From Amazonocrinis nigriterrae CENA67 (lineage in GTDB: Bacteria > Cyanobacteriota > Cyanobacteriia > Cyanobacteriales > Nostocaceae): DNA of 64,000 nucleotides. The position numbers and the translations under genes are program-made. The stretch spans positions 16,442 through 80,441 of the forward strand of contig NZ_JAECZC010000020.1 in NCBI RefSeq assembly GCF_016056305.1, given 5' to 3'. The notes beneath the pieces were generated by a model, which was given only the letters and a program-made list of their open reading frames with translations, was not told the origin of the DNA and made no database searches. Below are positions 1 to 8,657 of the stretch, in pieces (the first letter of the stretch is position 1; every line of letters starts with the position of its first letter).

Positions 1-398
1 TTTAATTCATTAAATAAATACTGAATGGCAGCTTTCAAAGCTTCTGTCATATAGCCTTTACCTTGTTCAGCCTCTGCAAGGCTATATCCTACATAGCAAA
101 AGTGAGCAGAACCGCGAACAAAATTATTAAAATTAATGACTCCGATAATTTCTTGAGGGTTTCTTCTGAGAAAAATAAATAGTTTTAATGATTGGTCATG
201 TATAAATTCCAAAAAACTATTTTCGAGATTATATTGCCAGTACTCTTCTGTGAAGAATTTATCAACCCAATTAGGATAAAATGGAGTCAGGTAAGTTTTA
301 TTTTCATTAAAATATTTGAGAATTTGGGGTATGTCTTCTTGAATTCCTATTCTTAATAAAAGACGTTTGCTTGTAATTAAGGGCAGTTCTGATTTCAT
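1..398 (-). CDS. GNAT-family N-acetyltransferase (RimJ/RimL-like), cut by the window edge
   Basis: Reading leftward from an ATG at 396-398, an open frame runs off the left edge (about 132 residues visible). It begins MKSELPLITSKRLLLR, the usual opening of RimJ/RimL-type acetyltransferases (x-T-x-R-L-x-L-R). Further on it has the hydrophobic core strand EIIGVINFNN, then the acetyl-CoA loop region YSLAEAEQGKGYMTEAL, matching the family pattern Y-x-L-x-x-x-x-x-G-x-G-x-x-T-E-A. The family transfers acetyl groups to protein N-termini or small amines; the substrate cannot be read here. The C-terminus is outside the window. The gene lies 26 bases downstream of the pentapeptide gene on the same strand and could be co-transcribed with it. 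Confidence 0.85.
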   Translation of the reverse strand, partial: MKSELPLITSKRLLLRIGIQEDIPQILKYFNENKTYLTPFYPNWVDKFFTEEYWQYNLENSFLEFIHDQSLKLFIFLRRNPQEIIGVINFNNFVRGSAHFCYVGYSLAEAEQGKGYMTEALKAAIQYLFNEL

Positions 399-424
399 AA
401 AATACTTAATGACACTAATGTTCT

Positions 425-1147
425 TTATTCACACTTTTTCAAGCTTTTAACTTTTCTCATACCTGCTGCATGTGGCTGAAACTTTTTGTCAAAAACAGTA
501 AAGTTGTCATAGCAGGAGTTATCAAGAGCAGCATTTGCTAGATTTGCACCAAATAAATCTGAACCACGCAAATCAACATGGCTAAGATTAGTACCTTGCA
601 AGTTGGCAAACCTTAAATTCATACCTTGCAAGTTAGCATGTGTAAGATTTGCTCCTAAAAGTATAGATGGTTGTTTATTAGATTTTATCTTGAGTAGATT
701 TGCATCTTGCAAAAACATCACTACGTAACGTTTACGCCCAGGATCTAATTCTTGTAAAACTGCCTGAGTCATTGCTCGAAAAATAGCTGAGTTATCTTTA
801 ATTTTTTGAGGATTATCTTCTAAAATTACCTCTGTCATTGTCTTGAGGTAATCAGAGAGAAGAGCTTGCCGAGAATAATCAGCAGTTAATTCGATATTTC
901 CTGAAAATCTTGGTAATTGATAGATTGGCTGTTTGAAGCCATTGGAAATATTTCCTAACAGCAACATCAAAAAGATGATTACAGCAATCAAAGCCCCGAC
1001 AATAGGCGCGATCGCGCCCTGACGAATTTCATGTGAGATAATAATTGTCTTGAAGATTTCTATAGCTCTCACAAAGTAGCTACTCACAGTTGTCGATTTT
1101 GTAGCAGGAGCAGGCAATTTCACAATTTCGTGACGCTGTGTATCCAT
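425..1147 (-). CDS. Membrane-anchored pentapeptide-repeat protein
   Basis: The 240-residue product has one strong membrane segment at about residues 46-67 (IVGALIAVIIFLMLLLG). A soluble region of about 90 residues follows, then a run of pentapeptide repeats (A[N/D]LxG type) at about 160-210: LLGANLTHANLQGMNLRFANLQGTNLSHVDLRGSDLFGANL. Pentapeptide repeats fold as a right-handed beta-helix and usually serve as interaction surfaces; the partner is unknown. The N-terminal 45 residues carry basic residues and are predicted cytoplasmic, which would place the repeats on the other side of the membrane, but topology is inference. It precedes the GNAT gene on the same strand. Conserved-type protein of unknown function. 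Confidence 0.8.
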   Translation of the reverse strand: MDTQRHEIVKLPAPATKSTTVSSYFVRAIEIFKTIIISHEIRQGAIAPIVGALIAVIIFLMLLLGNISNGFKQPIYQLPRFSGNIELTADYSRQALLSDYLKTMTEVILEDNPQKIKDNSAIFRAMTQAVLQELDPGRKRYVVMFLQDANLLKIKSNKQPSILLGANLTHANLQGMNLRFANLQGTNLSHVDLRGSDLFGANLANAALDNSCYDNFTVFDKKFQPHAAGMRKVKSLKKCE

Positions 1148-1512
1148 CGTTTTAGCAAAATTCCAGTGAAAATGTAACGCAGTTTACAGAAATGTGATGA
1201 GTTTTGCCTACACTTAATAAATTTTACAGCAATTATTCTTGCTAGATCAGCATCTTCCCATGAGAAAGTTCAGCTTAATGAGTATGGAAGCGTGGCAGAG
1301 ATTTGAGGTGAGTATTTTTACAGTCAATCTGCCATACAAGCAAAATCTTGATAAGCTGTTCTCTAATATCTACAGCGCTAGGATTAGAGTCAATCAGTAG
1401 TAAAACGCTGCGGGGCGGTACAACTTCTTAAAAATTGCTCTATGCCAACGCTGTACTTCACGAAAGACAACAAGCAGACAGCTGTTGATAAATTCAGTTT
1501 ACAAGAAGGATA
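1148..1512. other. Intergenic region upstream of bioB and the pentapeptide gene
   Basis: This 365-base divergent spacer lies between a leftward and a rightward gene, so it should carry both promoters. I see no convincing operator, riboswitch or tandem repeat. A purine-rich ribosome-binding site (AAGAAGGA, ending at 1510) sits just before the bioB start. Confidence 0.5.
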
Positions 1513-1515
1513 GTG

Positions 1516-2523
1516 ATGTCGGGAATACGCTACGATTGGCAGCAAGCAGAGATCCGCGCAATATACGATCAGCCATTGCTAGAGCTTATTTATCAAGCTG
1601 CTAGCATTCATCGTCAATATCATGACTCAACAAAAATACAAGTCTGTAAACTCATTTCTATTAAAACAGGAGGCTGTCCAGAAGATTGTAGCTACTGTGC
1701 CCAATCTTCGCGTTATAAAACAGAGGTGAAACCGCAAGCACTTCTAGAAAAAGAAACTGTAGTCAGCATTGCCCAAACTGCTAAACAGCAAGGTGTGAGT
1801 CGCGTCTGCATGGGTGCTGCTTGGCGCGAGGTGCGGGATAATTCTCAATTCGAGACAGTCTTAGAAATGGTCAGAGAAGTGACCGACATGGGTTTGGAAG
1901 TATGCTGTACTCTGGGAATGCTAACCACAGACCAGGCAAAGCGCTTAGAAGCAGCTGGACTGTACGCTTATAACCATAATTTAGATACTTCTCAAGAATA
2001 TTACAGCACGATTATTACCACTAGGACTTATGGCGATCGCCTGCATACAATTGACAATGTTCGTCAGACAAATGTAACTGTCTGTTCCGGCGGTATCCTG
2101 GGTTTGGGTGAAACTGTAGACGACCGCATAGGGATGTTACACACCCTATCAAACCTACAACCGCATCCTGAATCTGTACCAATTAATATTCTTTCCCAAG
2201 TACCAGGTACACCATTGGAAAATCAGCCTGATGTTCCCATTTGGGATATAGTACGGATGATTGCCACAGCACGTATTTTAATGCCAGTTTCCGACGTGCG
2301 TCTCAGTGCTGGTAGGGCTAGACTATCCCAAGTTGAACAAGCTTTGTGCTTTATGGCAGGGGCAAATTCTATTTTTTCTAGTGACGACAACAAAATGTTA
2401 ACTGTCACTACTCCTTGCCCAGATTACAATGCTGACCGAGAAATGCTCAATTTACTCGGCTTAGAAATGCGTCCCCCTTCCCAAAGACCTGAAAAGGTGG
2501 TGAGTCCCGCTGTTGTGGGGTGA
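1516..2523 (+). CDS. bioB: Biotin synthase
   Basis: Radical-SAM enzyme that inserts sulfur into dethiobiotin, the last step of biotin synthesis. The radical-SAM cluster motif is visible as [10 protein letters not shown] (C-x3-C-x2-C, about residue 53). The BioB signatures ETGL-like [20 protein letters not shown] and VRLSAGR (ligands of the auxiliary Fe-S cluster region) follow in order. The length (335 residues) is normal. A GTG at 1513 is in frame, but the ATG at 1516 is preferred because it lies 5 bases after AAGAAGGA. No other biotin genes are adjacent. The immediate 3' side has a GGGG-rich low-complexity stretch (2523-2546). Confidence 0.97.
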   Translation: MSGIRYDWQQAEIRAIYDQPLLELIYQAASIHRQYHDSTKIQVCKLISIKTGGCPEDCSYCAQSSRYKTEVKPQALLEKETVVSIAQTAKQQGVSRVCMGAAWREVRDNSQFETVLEMVREVTDMGLEVCCTLGMLTTDQAKRLEAAGLYAYNHNLDTSQEYYSTIITTRTYGDRLHTIDNVRQTNVTVCSGGILGLGETVDDRIGMLHTLSNLQPHPESVPINILSQVPGTPLENQPDVPIWDIVRMIATARILMPVSDVRLSAGRARLSQVEQALCFMAGANSIFSSDDNKMLTVTTPCPDYNADREMLNLLGLEMRPPSQRPEKVVSPAVVG

Positions 2524-3080
2524 TGGGGTGCAGGGGGGATGGGGGGAATAAGAACTGACAATTGACAACTTTAAACCTTATTAGCTTAATATCAATTAAT
2601 ATTGGTTAATTATTTGTATTTACTGGCAAATTCTAGCCTTTTGTAGGAATTATATTCTTTACAACTTTAGCTTGAATTTTTACTTTACATAGCTATACAT
2701 AAATGGTTTAGTTAATCATTTATTTTTTCACATTTCTTATAACTATATAGGTTTACTGACTGTTAGACTGTAAAGCGCAATCAGCCTAGGAAAAAGCTGA
2801 GGAAAGTGACTGAACTGACCTATCAACAGCTAGCTTTCTTAAAAATCCTTATTGGATAGAGATGGGAGATTTTAAATTAGATTAACTATAATAAACTTGG
2901 TGAACGAAGAGGTATAAAACTTAGAGTATTCATCGTTACCAGTTCGGGATTTATGAATTTTTTGCCTCTATACATAGATCAACTTAGTACACAATAACAT
3001 CTAAGTAGTGTGGTAAACCAATAGGTAAGAAAACCTATATATTCTACTTTTGATGCTCCCAGATAACAGAGGAGAATTTG
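2524..3080. other. 557-base intergenic region upstream of the phytochrome operon
   Basis: AT-rich spacer between bioB and the phytochrome gene. It starts with a G-rich low-complexity run and then has no coding frame of note. The ribosome-binding site GGAG at 3071-3074 lies 6 bases before the phytochrome ATG. I could not identify a specific operator. The length is consistent with a regulated promoter region. Confidence 0.5.
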
Positions 3081-5387
3081 ATGACCATAGACTTCCAATT
3101 GCCAAATATTAATGTAACTAGCTTAAAAGAAGCTCCAATTCATCTTTTTAAGCAAATTCAGCCTCATGGAGTGCTTTTAGTTTTGGAGGAACCTGAACTA
3201 AAAATATTACAGATTAGCAATAATACATGGAATATTTTCGGCATTAAGCCTGAAAATCTGTTGCAAACAAAACTAGAGGAATTACTCGACCCCTTCCAAG
3301 TTGAGACTATTAAAGCAGCCTTATTTGAAGGCAATCTGGAATATATCAATCCTACAAAAATTTGGGTAAGAAAAAAAGGTGATGACTACGCAGTATTTGA
3401 TGCCGTTTTTCACCGCAATTCGGAAGGAATTTTGATTCTAGAATTAGAACCAGCTTTTTCTCGTGAAAATATTCCATTTTTAAGCTTTTATCATCTAGCA
3501 AAAGCTTCCATTAACCAGCTAGAAAAAACCTCAAATATTCGTGAATTTTGTCAAATAATTGTTCAAGAAGTTAGAAAAGTCACTGGATTTGACCGGGTAA
3601 TGCTATATAAATTTGACGATGACGGACATGGGTCGGTCATTGCTGAAGAAAAACTAGAAAGTATGGAACCTTATCTAGGATTGCACTACCCGGAATCAGA
3701 TATTCCCAAACCAGCAAGAAAATTATTTGCTTCTAATTCAATTAGATTAATCCCAGATTCTTACGCTGAACCTGTACAAATAGTACCTGCGATTAATCCG
3801 GTTAGCGATCGCCCCGTTGATTTGACTAACTCAATTCTCAGAAGTGCCGCATATTGTCACATGGAATATCTACACAATATGGGTGTGGGTGCTTCGTTGA
3901 CTATCTCTTTGATTAAAGACCAAAAACTCTGGGGTCTAATTGCTTGCCATCATCAGGAACCTAAATATGTTTCCTACGAATTGCGGAAAGCGTGCGAATT
4001 TTTGGGACGAGTAATATTTGCAGAAATCTCAGCTAGAGAAGAAACGGAAGATTACGACTATCGCATGAGTTTGACACATATTCAATCACTTTTGGTTGAA
4101 TACATGTCTCAAGAAGAAAACTTTATTGATGGTTTAGTTAAACACCAGCCGAATTTGCTCAATTTAACCAGCGCTCAAGGAGCAGCTGTATGTTTTGGTG
4201 AGCATTGTACAGTAATTGGTGAAACTCCCAAAGAAGAAGATTTGAATTTTTTAGTCCAGTGGCTGAAAAATAACGTTGAAGAAGAAGTTTTCTACACAGA
4301 TTCTCTACCACAAATTTATCCAGATGCCGAAAGGTTTAAAAACGTCGCCAGCGGTTTATTAGCTATTCCCATTTCCCGGCGGAATTATGTTTTGTGGTTT
4401 CGACCAGAAGTAATTCAAACTGTAAATTGGGGCGGCGATCCGAATAATGCTTTTGAAGTCACCCAGTCAGACGGAAATGTACGGTTGTGTCCGCGTAAAT
4501 CATTTGAATTGTGGAAAGAAACCGTCCGCTTGACCTCTTTACCTTGGCGGTCTGTGGAAGTCAAAGCAGCGCTAGAATTGCGGAAAGCTATTGTGAATAT
4601 TGTGCTGCGACAAGCCGATGAATTAGCTCAGTTAGCTCATGATTTAGAACGTTCCAATGCCGAACTGAAAAAGTTTGCCTATGTCGCCTCCCACGACTTG
4701 CAAGAACCGCTCAATCAAGTAGCGAATTACGTGCAGTTATTGGAGATGCGCTATCATGAAGAACTAGACGAAGATGCCAAAGAGTTTATCAGCTATGCTG
4801 TCCAGGGAGTCAGCTTGATGCAAACCCTGATTGATGACGTGTTGGTATACTCAAAAGTAGATACGCAAGCGATCGCCTTTCAACTCACAGAAGTAGAAAC
4901 AGCTTTAGAACGCGCCCTCAGCAATTTGCGACAACGCATTTTAGAAACAGGTGCCACTATCACCCATGATCCTTTACCGACTGTCATGGCTGGTAGCACG
5001 CAACTAATGCAGCTATTTCAAAACCTGATTGCTAACGCTATCAAGTTCCGCAGTGACCAACCACCACAAATTCATATCGGTGCAGAAAGGCTAGAGGATG
5101 AATGGTTGTTCTCAGTGCGCGATAATGGTATTGGCATTGACCCACAGTTTAGTGATCGTATTTTCGTTATCTTTCAACGCTTGCACACGCGCGATGAATA
5201 TCCAGGCACAGGTATGGGTCTGGCTATCTGCAAAAAGATCATTGAATGCCATCGAGGCCGGATTTGGGTAGAGTCACAACTAGGAGAGGGCGCAACCTTC
5301 TACTTTACAATCCCAGTGGGAGGACGTGAGCGTGAGCGTAGAAACGGAAGAAAAACACAAAACCATCTTTTTGGTCGAGGACAATAA
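3081..5387 (+). CDS. cphA: Cph1/CphA-type phytochrome histidine kinase
   Basis: Red/far-red photoreceptor kinase of 768 residues with the order PAS (about 20-125), GAF (about 140-315), PHY (about 320-510), HisKA (about 525-595) and HATPase (about 640-755). The bilin-binding Cys-His pair is present in AAYCHMEYL. With the ATG at 3081 the Cys is residue 259 and the kinase His (ASHDLQEP) is residue 538, the same numbers as in Synechocystis Cph1. The lasso motifs YPESDIP and [11 protein letters not shown] are intact. The Cys argues for a CphA rather than CphB type, since CphB lacks it and uses biliverdin. The ATG at 3081, 6 bases after GGAG, is preferred to an in-frame TTG at 3078. The 3' end overlaps the Rcp regulator gene by 62 bases, indicating a co-translated sensor/regulator pair. 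Confidence 0.96.
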   Translation: MTIDFQLPNINVTSLKEAPIHLFKQIQPHGVLLVLEEPELKILQISNNTWNIFGIKPENLLQTKLEELLDPFQVETIKAALFEGNLEYINPTKIWVRKKGDDYAVFDAVFHRNSEGILILELEPAFSRENIPFLSFYHLAKASINQLEKTSNIREFCQIIVQEVRKVTGFDRVMLYKFDDDGHGSVIAEEKLESMEPYLGLHYPESDIPKPARKLFASNSIRLIPDSYAEPVQIVPAINPVSDRPVDLTNSILRSAAYCHMEYLHNMGVGASLTISLIKDQKLWGLIACHHQEPKYVSYELRKACEFLGRVIFAEISAREETEDYDYRMSLTHIQSLLVEYMSQEENFIDGLVKHQPNLLNLTSAQGAAVCFGEHCTVIGETPKEEDLNFLVQWLKNNVEEEVFYTDSLPQIYPDAERFKNVASGLLAIPISRRNYVLWFRPEVIQTVNWGGDPNNAFEVTQSDGNVRLCPRKSFELWKETVRLTSLPWRSVEVKAALELRKAIVNIVLRQADELAQLAHDLERSNAELKKFAYVASHDLQEPLNQVANYVQLLEMRYHEELDEDAKEFISYAVQGVSLMQTLIDDVLVYSKVDTQAIAFQLTEVETALERALSNLRQRILETGATITHDPLPTVMAGSTQLMQLFQNLIANAIKFRSDQPPQIHIGAERLEDEWLFSVRDNGIGIDPQFSDRIFVIFQRLHTRDEYPGTGMGLAICKKIIECHRGRIWVESQLGEGATFYFTIPVGGRERERRNGRKTQNHLFGRGQ

Positions 5388-5793
5388 AGCTGATATCCGC
5401 CTCATCCAAGAAGCGTTGAAAAATAGCGTAGTACCGCACCAAGTGGTGACGGTTAGGGATGGCGTGGATGCTATGGCTTTTTTACGTCAAGAAGGCGAGT
5501 ATGCTGACGCACCGCGCCCTGACCTCATCCTGCTCGATTTAAACTTACCCAGAAAGGACGGACGAGAAGTACTGGCAGAAATCAAAGCCGACCCTATACT
5601 CAAACGCATTCCAGTAGTAGTACTGACAACCTCAAGAAATGAGGATGACATTTTTTACAGCTACGATTTGCATGTGAACTGCTACATCACTAAATCTCGC
5701 AACCTCAGCCAGTTATTCCAAATTGTCAAAGGAATTGAAGATTTCTGGCTTTCTATTGTTACCCTACCATCACAGCAAGAGGATGGGGAGTAG
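5326..5793 (+). CDS. rcpA: Rcp1-type response regulator, partner of the phytochrome
   Basis: Single-domain receiver protein (155 residues) of the Rcp1 family: [17 protein letters not shown] at the N-terminus, phospho-acceptor Asp in [13 protein letters not shown], then [13 protein letters not shown] and the Rcp-typical [15 protein letters not shown] and [12 protein letters not shown] tail. It is known in this family to receive phosphate from Cph1-type phytochromes and has no DNA-binding output. Two GTG starts are possible (5326 and 5332). GGGAGGA at 5318-5324 is spaced better for 5332, so the first two residues are uncertain. The start region lies inside the phytochrome coding frame in another frame. 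A tandem-repeat block follows directly. Confidence 0.95.
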   Translation: MSVSVETEEKHKTIFLVEDNKADIRLIQEALKNSVVPHQVVTVRDGVDAMAFLRQEGEYADAPRPDLILLDLNLPRKDGREVLAEIKADPILKRIPVVVLTTSRNEDDIFYSYDLHVNCYITKSRNLSQLFQIVKGIEDFWLSIVTLPSQQEDGE

Positions 5794-5795
5794 AG

Positions 5796-6018
5796 AGTAG
5801 GGGAGTAGGGGATCAGGAAAGCAGGGGAAGCAGGGGAAGCAGGGGAGCAGGGGAGCAGGGGAGCAGAGATAGGGAATAATAACTCCTAACTCTTAACTCT
5901 TCACTCCCCACTCCCCACTCCCTACTCAGCACTCCCTACTCAGCACTCAGCACTCCCTACTCAGCACTCAGCACTCAGCACTCCCCACTCCCCACTCCCC
6001 ACTCAGCACTCAGCACTC
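5796..6018. repeat. Short tandem repeat block (AGCAGGGG and ACTCCCC/ACTCAGC units)
   Basis: Two adjoining low-complexity blocks lie between the Rcp gene and the next kinase. Around 5816-5866 the unit is AGCAGGGGA/AGCAGGGG; from 5880 to 6018 the unit is a heptamer or near-heptamer such as CACTCCC and CACTCAG. The second block runs to within a few bases of the next start codon, so that gene has no obvious Shine-Dalgarno sequence. Such short tandemly repeated repetitive sequences are typical of heterocystous cyanobacteria. Confidence 0.9.
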
Positions 6019-6023
6019 AAACT

Positions 6024-7181
6024 ATGGTTGCAAGCTCAGTCAAAATCTTGTTAATTGAGGATAACCCGGCAGAAGCTAGGCTGTTGCAAGAGTTGCTGAA
6101 GCAAGCACAGTCCAAAGAGTTTAGTTTGGTTCATGTGAAGCGATTGCAAACAGCCCTCGAAGAACTCCATCAAGGCACTTATGATGTAATTCTGTTGGAT
6201 TTAACTTTACCTGATAGCCAAGGATTATCATCCTTGCCGCATATAATTAGTCATGCTCCCAGCCTGCCAATTGTTGTACTCACAAATCTCAACGACGAAG
6301 AACTAGCAATTGAGGCAGTACGCCAGGGGGCGCAAGATTATTTAGTCAAGCGACAGGTAAATGTAGATGTGTTGGTTCGCTCTGTCAATTATGCGATCGA
6401 ACGCAAGCAGGTTTTAGAATCATTACGTACAGTTAATCAAACGTTACAAACTAGAGTAGATGAACGAACAGCCGAATTGGTGAAAGCCAATGAACTGAAC
6501 CAGTTCAAATCTGAATTTGTTTCGATGCTCTCCCATGATATTCGTAATCCCTTAAATACTATTCTCTTAGCTGCTGGATTATTGCAAAACAGCGATGATA
6601 AATTGAGCAAAGAGAAAAAACTTGATCATATACAAATCATTCGTTCAGCCATCAAAAATATGGCACAAATGTTAGATGAGGTGTCATTAATAGGTAAAGC
6701 TGATTCAGGTAAACTTCAGTTTGAACTTTGCCCTCTAGATTTGGAACTCTTGTGTCATCTATTAGTTCAAGAAGCTCAATTAACTGTAAGAGAAAAGCAA
6801 TTGACTTTGGTGTTCGCCAGTTATGGAGAATTCAGCAAAGCATTATGGGATGAAAGCTTGCTACGCCACATTTTAGGTAATTTACTTGGCAACGCCATTA
6901 AATATTCACTACCAGGAGGAAAAATTCAATTTGAACTAATTGGTCAAGAAAATACAGTGACCTTCCGAATTCAAGATTGGGGAATTGGCATTTCTGAAAA
7001 CGACCTAAAGCAACTGTTTCAGCCTTTCCACCGAGGAGAAAATGTTGGTAGAGTTCCTGGCACTGGCTTGGGGTTAGCAATTGTTAAAAAGTGTATTGAG
7101 GCGCACAGTGGAGAAATTTTGGTCAATAGTGAAATTGGTGTTGGTACTACGTTTACTGTCACGCTGCCTGTGATTAAGTAA
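6024..7181 (+). CDS. REC-histidine kinase hybrid
   Basis: The 385-residue protein has an N-terminal receiver (about 5-125; KILLIEDNPAEARLLQ, phospho-Asp in VILLDLTLPDSQG, Lys in YLVKRQ). A helical linker (about 130-160) leads to HisKA with the phospho-His in MLSHDIRNPLNT (about 165-230) and an HATPase (about 275-383; N-box NLLGNAIKYS, G-boxes DWGIGIS and GTGLGLAI). The receiver-first, kinase-last order is common in cyanobacterial relay proteins that accept phosphate before signalling on. There is no transmembrane segment, so it is cytoplasmic. It follows the phytochrome/Rcp pair after about 230 bases of repeat DNA, and input from that pair is only inference from position. The ATG at 6024 directly follows the repeat block. 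Confidence 0.93.
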   Translation: MVASSVKILLIEDNPAEARLLQELLKQAQSKEFSLVHVKRLQTALEELHQGTYDVILLDLTLPDSQGLSSLPHIISHAPSLPIVVLTNLNDEELAIEAVRQGAQDYLVKRQVNVDVLVRSVNYAIERKQVLESLRTVNQTLQTRVDERTAELVKANELNQFKSEFVSMLSHDIRNPLNTILLAAGLLQNSDDKLSKEKKLDHIQIIRSAIKNMAQMLDEVSLIGKADSGKLQFELCPLDLELLCHLLVQEAQLTVREKQLTLVFASYGEFSKALWDESLLRHILGNLLGNAIKYSLPGGKIQFELIGQENTVTFRIQDWGIGISENDLKQLFQPFHRGENVGRVPGTGLGLAIVKKCIEAHSGEILVNSEIGVGTTFTVTLPVIK

Positions 7182-7549
7182 GTGGGCAGGATACTTTAAA
7201 AGTATGTAACAAAAAGTTAACTAAATTGATTAGAGTGAAATTTCCTAAATAAATTTATACCATTTCACTCAATTACTGATACAAATTATTTCACGCTTGC
7301 TCCCCTACTTAAGAGTGACCAATTTGTATCAAAATTCAAGTAATAACAAGTTAGGATGATTAGTTGTAAAAAGTCCGCAGCGATCGCAACGAAGTAAAGC
7401 GTTCTCTCGAAGAAGGTTCCCGCTTTCTTAGCGTAGCAATCACAAAATCTTGGCGATTACTTAACTTCGTTCATAATGACAAATATTCATCCGAACTTGA
7501 TATAAAACTGAGTTTAATCAAACAAGCGGTAATATCAAACAATTTGAGG
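7182..7549. other. Intergenic region between convergent genes, with a mosaic repeat
   Basis: This 368-base stretch separates a rightward kinase gene from a leftward gene. At about 7375-7465 it holds a repeat of the type seen again at 36590-36660 (GTTCCCGCTTTCTTAG followed by AGTAGCAAT). No coding frame or RNA gene was recognised. Confidence 0.6.
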
Positions 7550-7936
7550 TCATGCTAAGGTTTGTGGGCAGTAGCCCAATCCGCGAATGAAATCTTGTCG
7601 GAATATTTCAATCTCATCAGGCTGTGGTCTACCATGAGAAACTACAACAACATGATAGCGACGCATAACATTCAGTACGGATTGTCCAGCTTCCAAACTG
7701 CTCAAAGCTTGACTAATTAACTCGGTTGGGGAGTAAACAATTCCTAATTCACCTAAGAAAGCTCTAATATCCTTATCCTTTTTCACAGGAATAGAGGATT
7801 TCATTTTGACGTTGACTACCCAGCCATCGAATTGGCTGATGACAGTAATAAATTTAACAGGAAGACCATTGTTACTAAAATATTCAACAACTCGCAGTGT
7901 AAGACTAGCATTGGCCAGACAGTAGAGGTATTGCAT
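7550..7936 (-). CDS. Hypothetical protein, 128 residues
   Basis: I do not recognise this family. The protein is short, soluble and of mixed alpha/beta character. It opens MQYLYCLANASLTLRVVEYFSNNGLPVKFITVISQFDGWVVNVKM, with an alternation of hydrophobic strands, and ends with PDEIEIFRQDFIRGLGYCPQT. There is no signal peptide, membrane segment or clear catalytic motif. Its own leftward transcription, normal codon use and lack of a competing frame make it a plausible real gene. It is isolated between repeat-rich spacers. Confidence 0.65.
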   Translation of the reverse strand: MQYLYCLANASLTLRVVEYFSNNGLPVKFITVISQFDGWVVNVKMKSSIPVKKDKDIRAFLGELGIVYSPTELISQALSSLEAGQSVLNVMRRYHVVVVSHGRPQPDEIEIFRQDFIRGLGYCPQTLA

Positions 7937-8657
7937 AATTACGAAAGCAGATTTGTGACTTTCTCAAAATAATCCTTAAATCTAAAGATTTTGTGAGGAT
8001 TTTTATTTTTTACAGCAAAAATAATTAAGTAATATTAATAGGACTTACGCAACTGGCAGACTAATAAATAAAGCTTAGGGTTGTCAAACGTCCACAGTTA
8101 ATAGTTTGGTAGGGTGCGTTATGGACAATAGTCCTAACGCACCGTCACAGATTTGTGGTGTCGTACGCTGGCGCGTCAAGGCTAAAATTAGGCTTAAAAA
8201 CCTTAATTTTTCGTTCTTTATCAAGAAGGTTAGAGCCACCTCTCCGCGTCGGAGCGAAAAGTCTGAGCGGAGGCTTTCTCCGTAGAAGCCTTGCGGTGAG
8301 GGAGTCGCAATCTTGGCGGTGAGGCAGTCCGGTCTTGGGGTTTCCCCAAGTGGAGGAACTGCCGAACCCGTAAGGGTTCCCGTCGATTGCGTTAGCGCAG
8401 CGATCTTCGACGCAGGAGCGTCACTCCCGAACCCGTTCGGCGAAGCCGTTCTCGAAGAGTAGGGCTTGCCGCAGGCATCAGAACTTTTCAAGACAGAGGG
8501 GTTGGGGAGAGGTTCATCGAACTCACGTATACTTTAAGTTAAAAGTCAAGGAAAAAATCAAGGTTTTTGGAGGACAATTTTTGCCAAAAATAAAGTAGCT
8601 TGACCATGCAAATAATCTGCGCTTTGATAGCAGATATATCATAAGCATCTCCTTTGG
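7937..8657. repeat. Mosaic repeat region (nested palindromic modules), no gene
   Basis: About 720 bases without a convincing gene. Modules in order: AGGACTTACGCA (8040-8051), a terminal motif also found at 46702; a TTTGGTAGGGTGCGTTA...TAACGCACC hairpin at 8104-8143 (also near 31570 and 48543); an AACCTTAATTTTTCG-type module (complement of part of 36765-36800); palindromic GGTCTTGGGGTTTCCCC at 8331-8347, related to the palindrome at 19419; GAACCCGTAAGGGTTC; and TCGAACTCACGT (8517-8528), a terminus shared with elements at 36700 and 36918. A 135-codon open frame on the minus strand here is composed of these modules and is not credible as a gene. Confidence 0.8.

Noticed and set aside
8084-8491. 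135-codon open frame on the minus strand
   Set aside because: Its sequence is built from palindromic repeat modules found elsewhere between genes, and its predicted protein is low-complexity without a family match.
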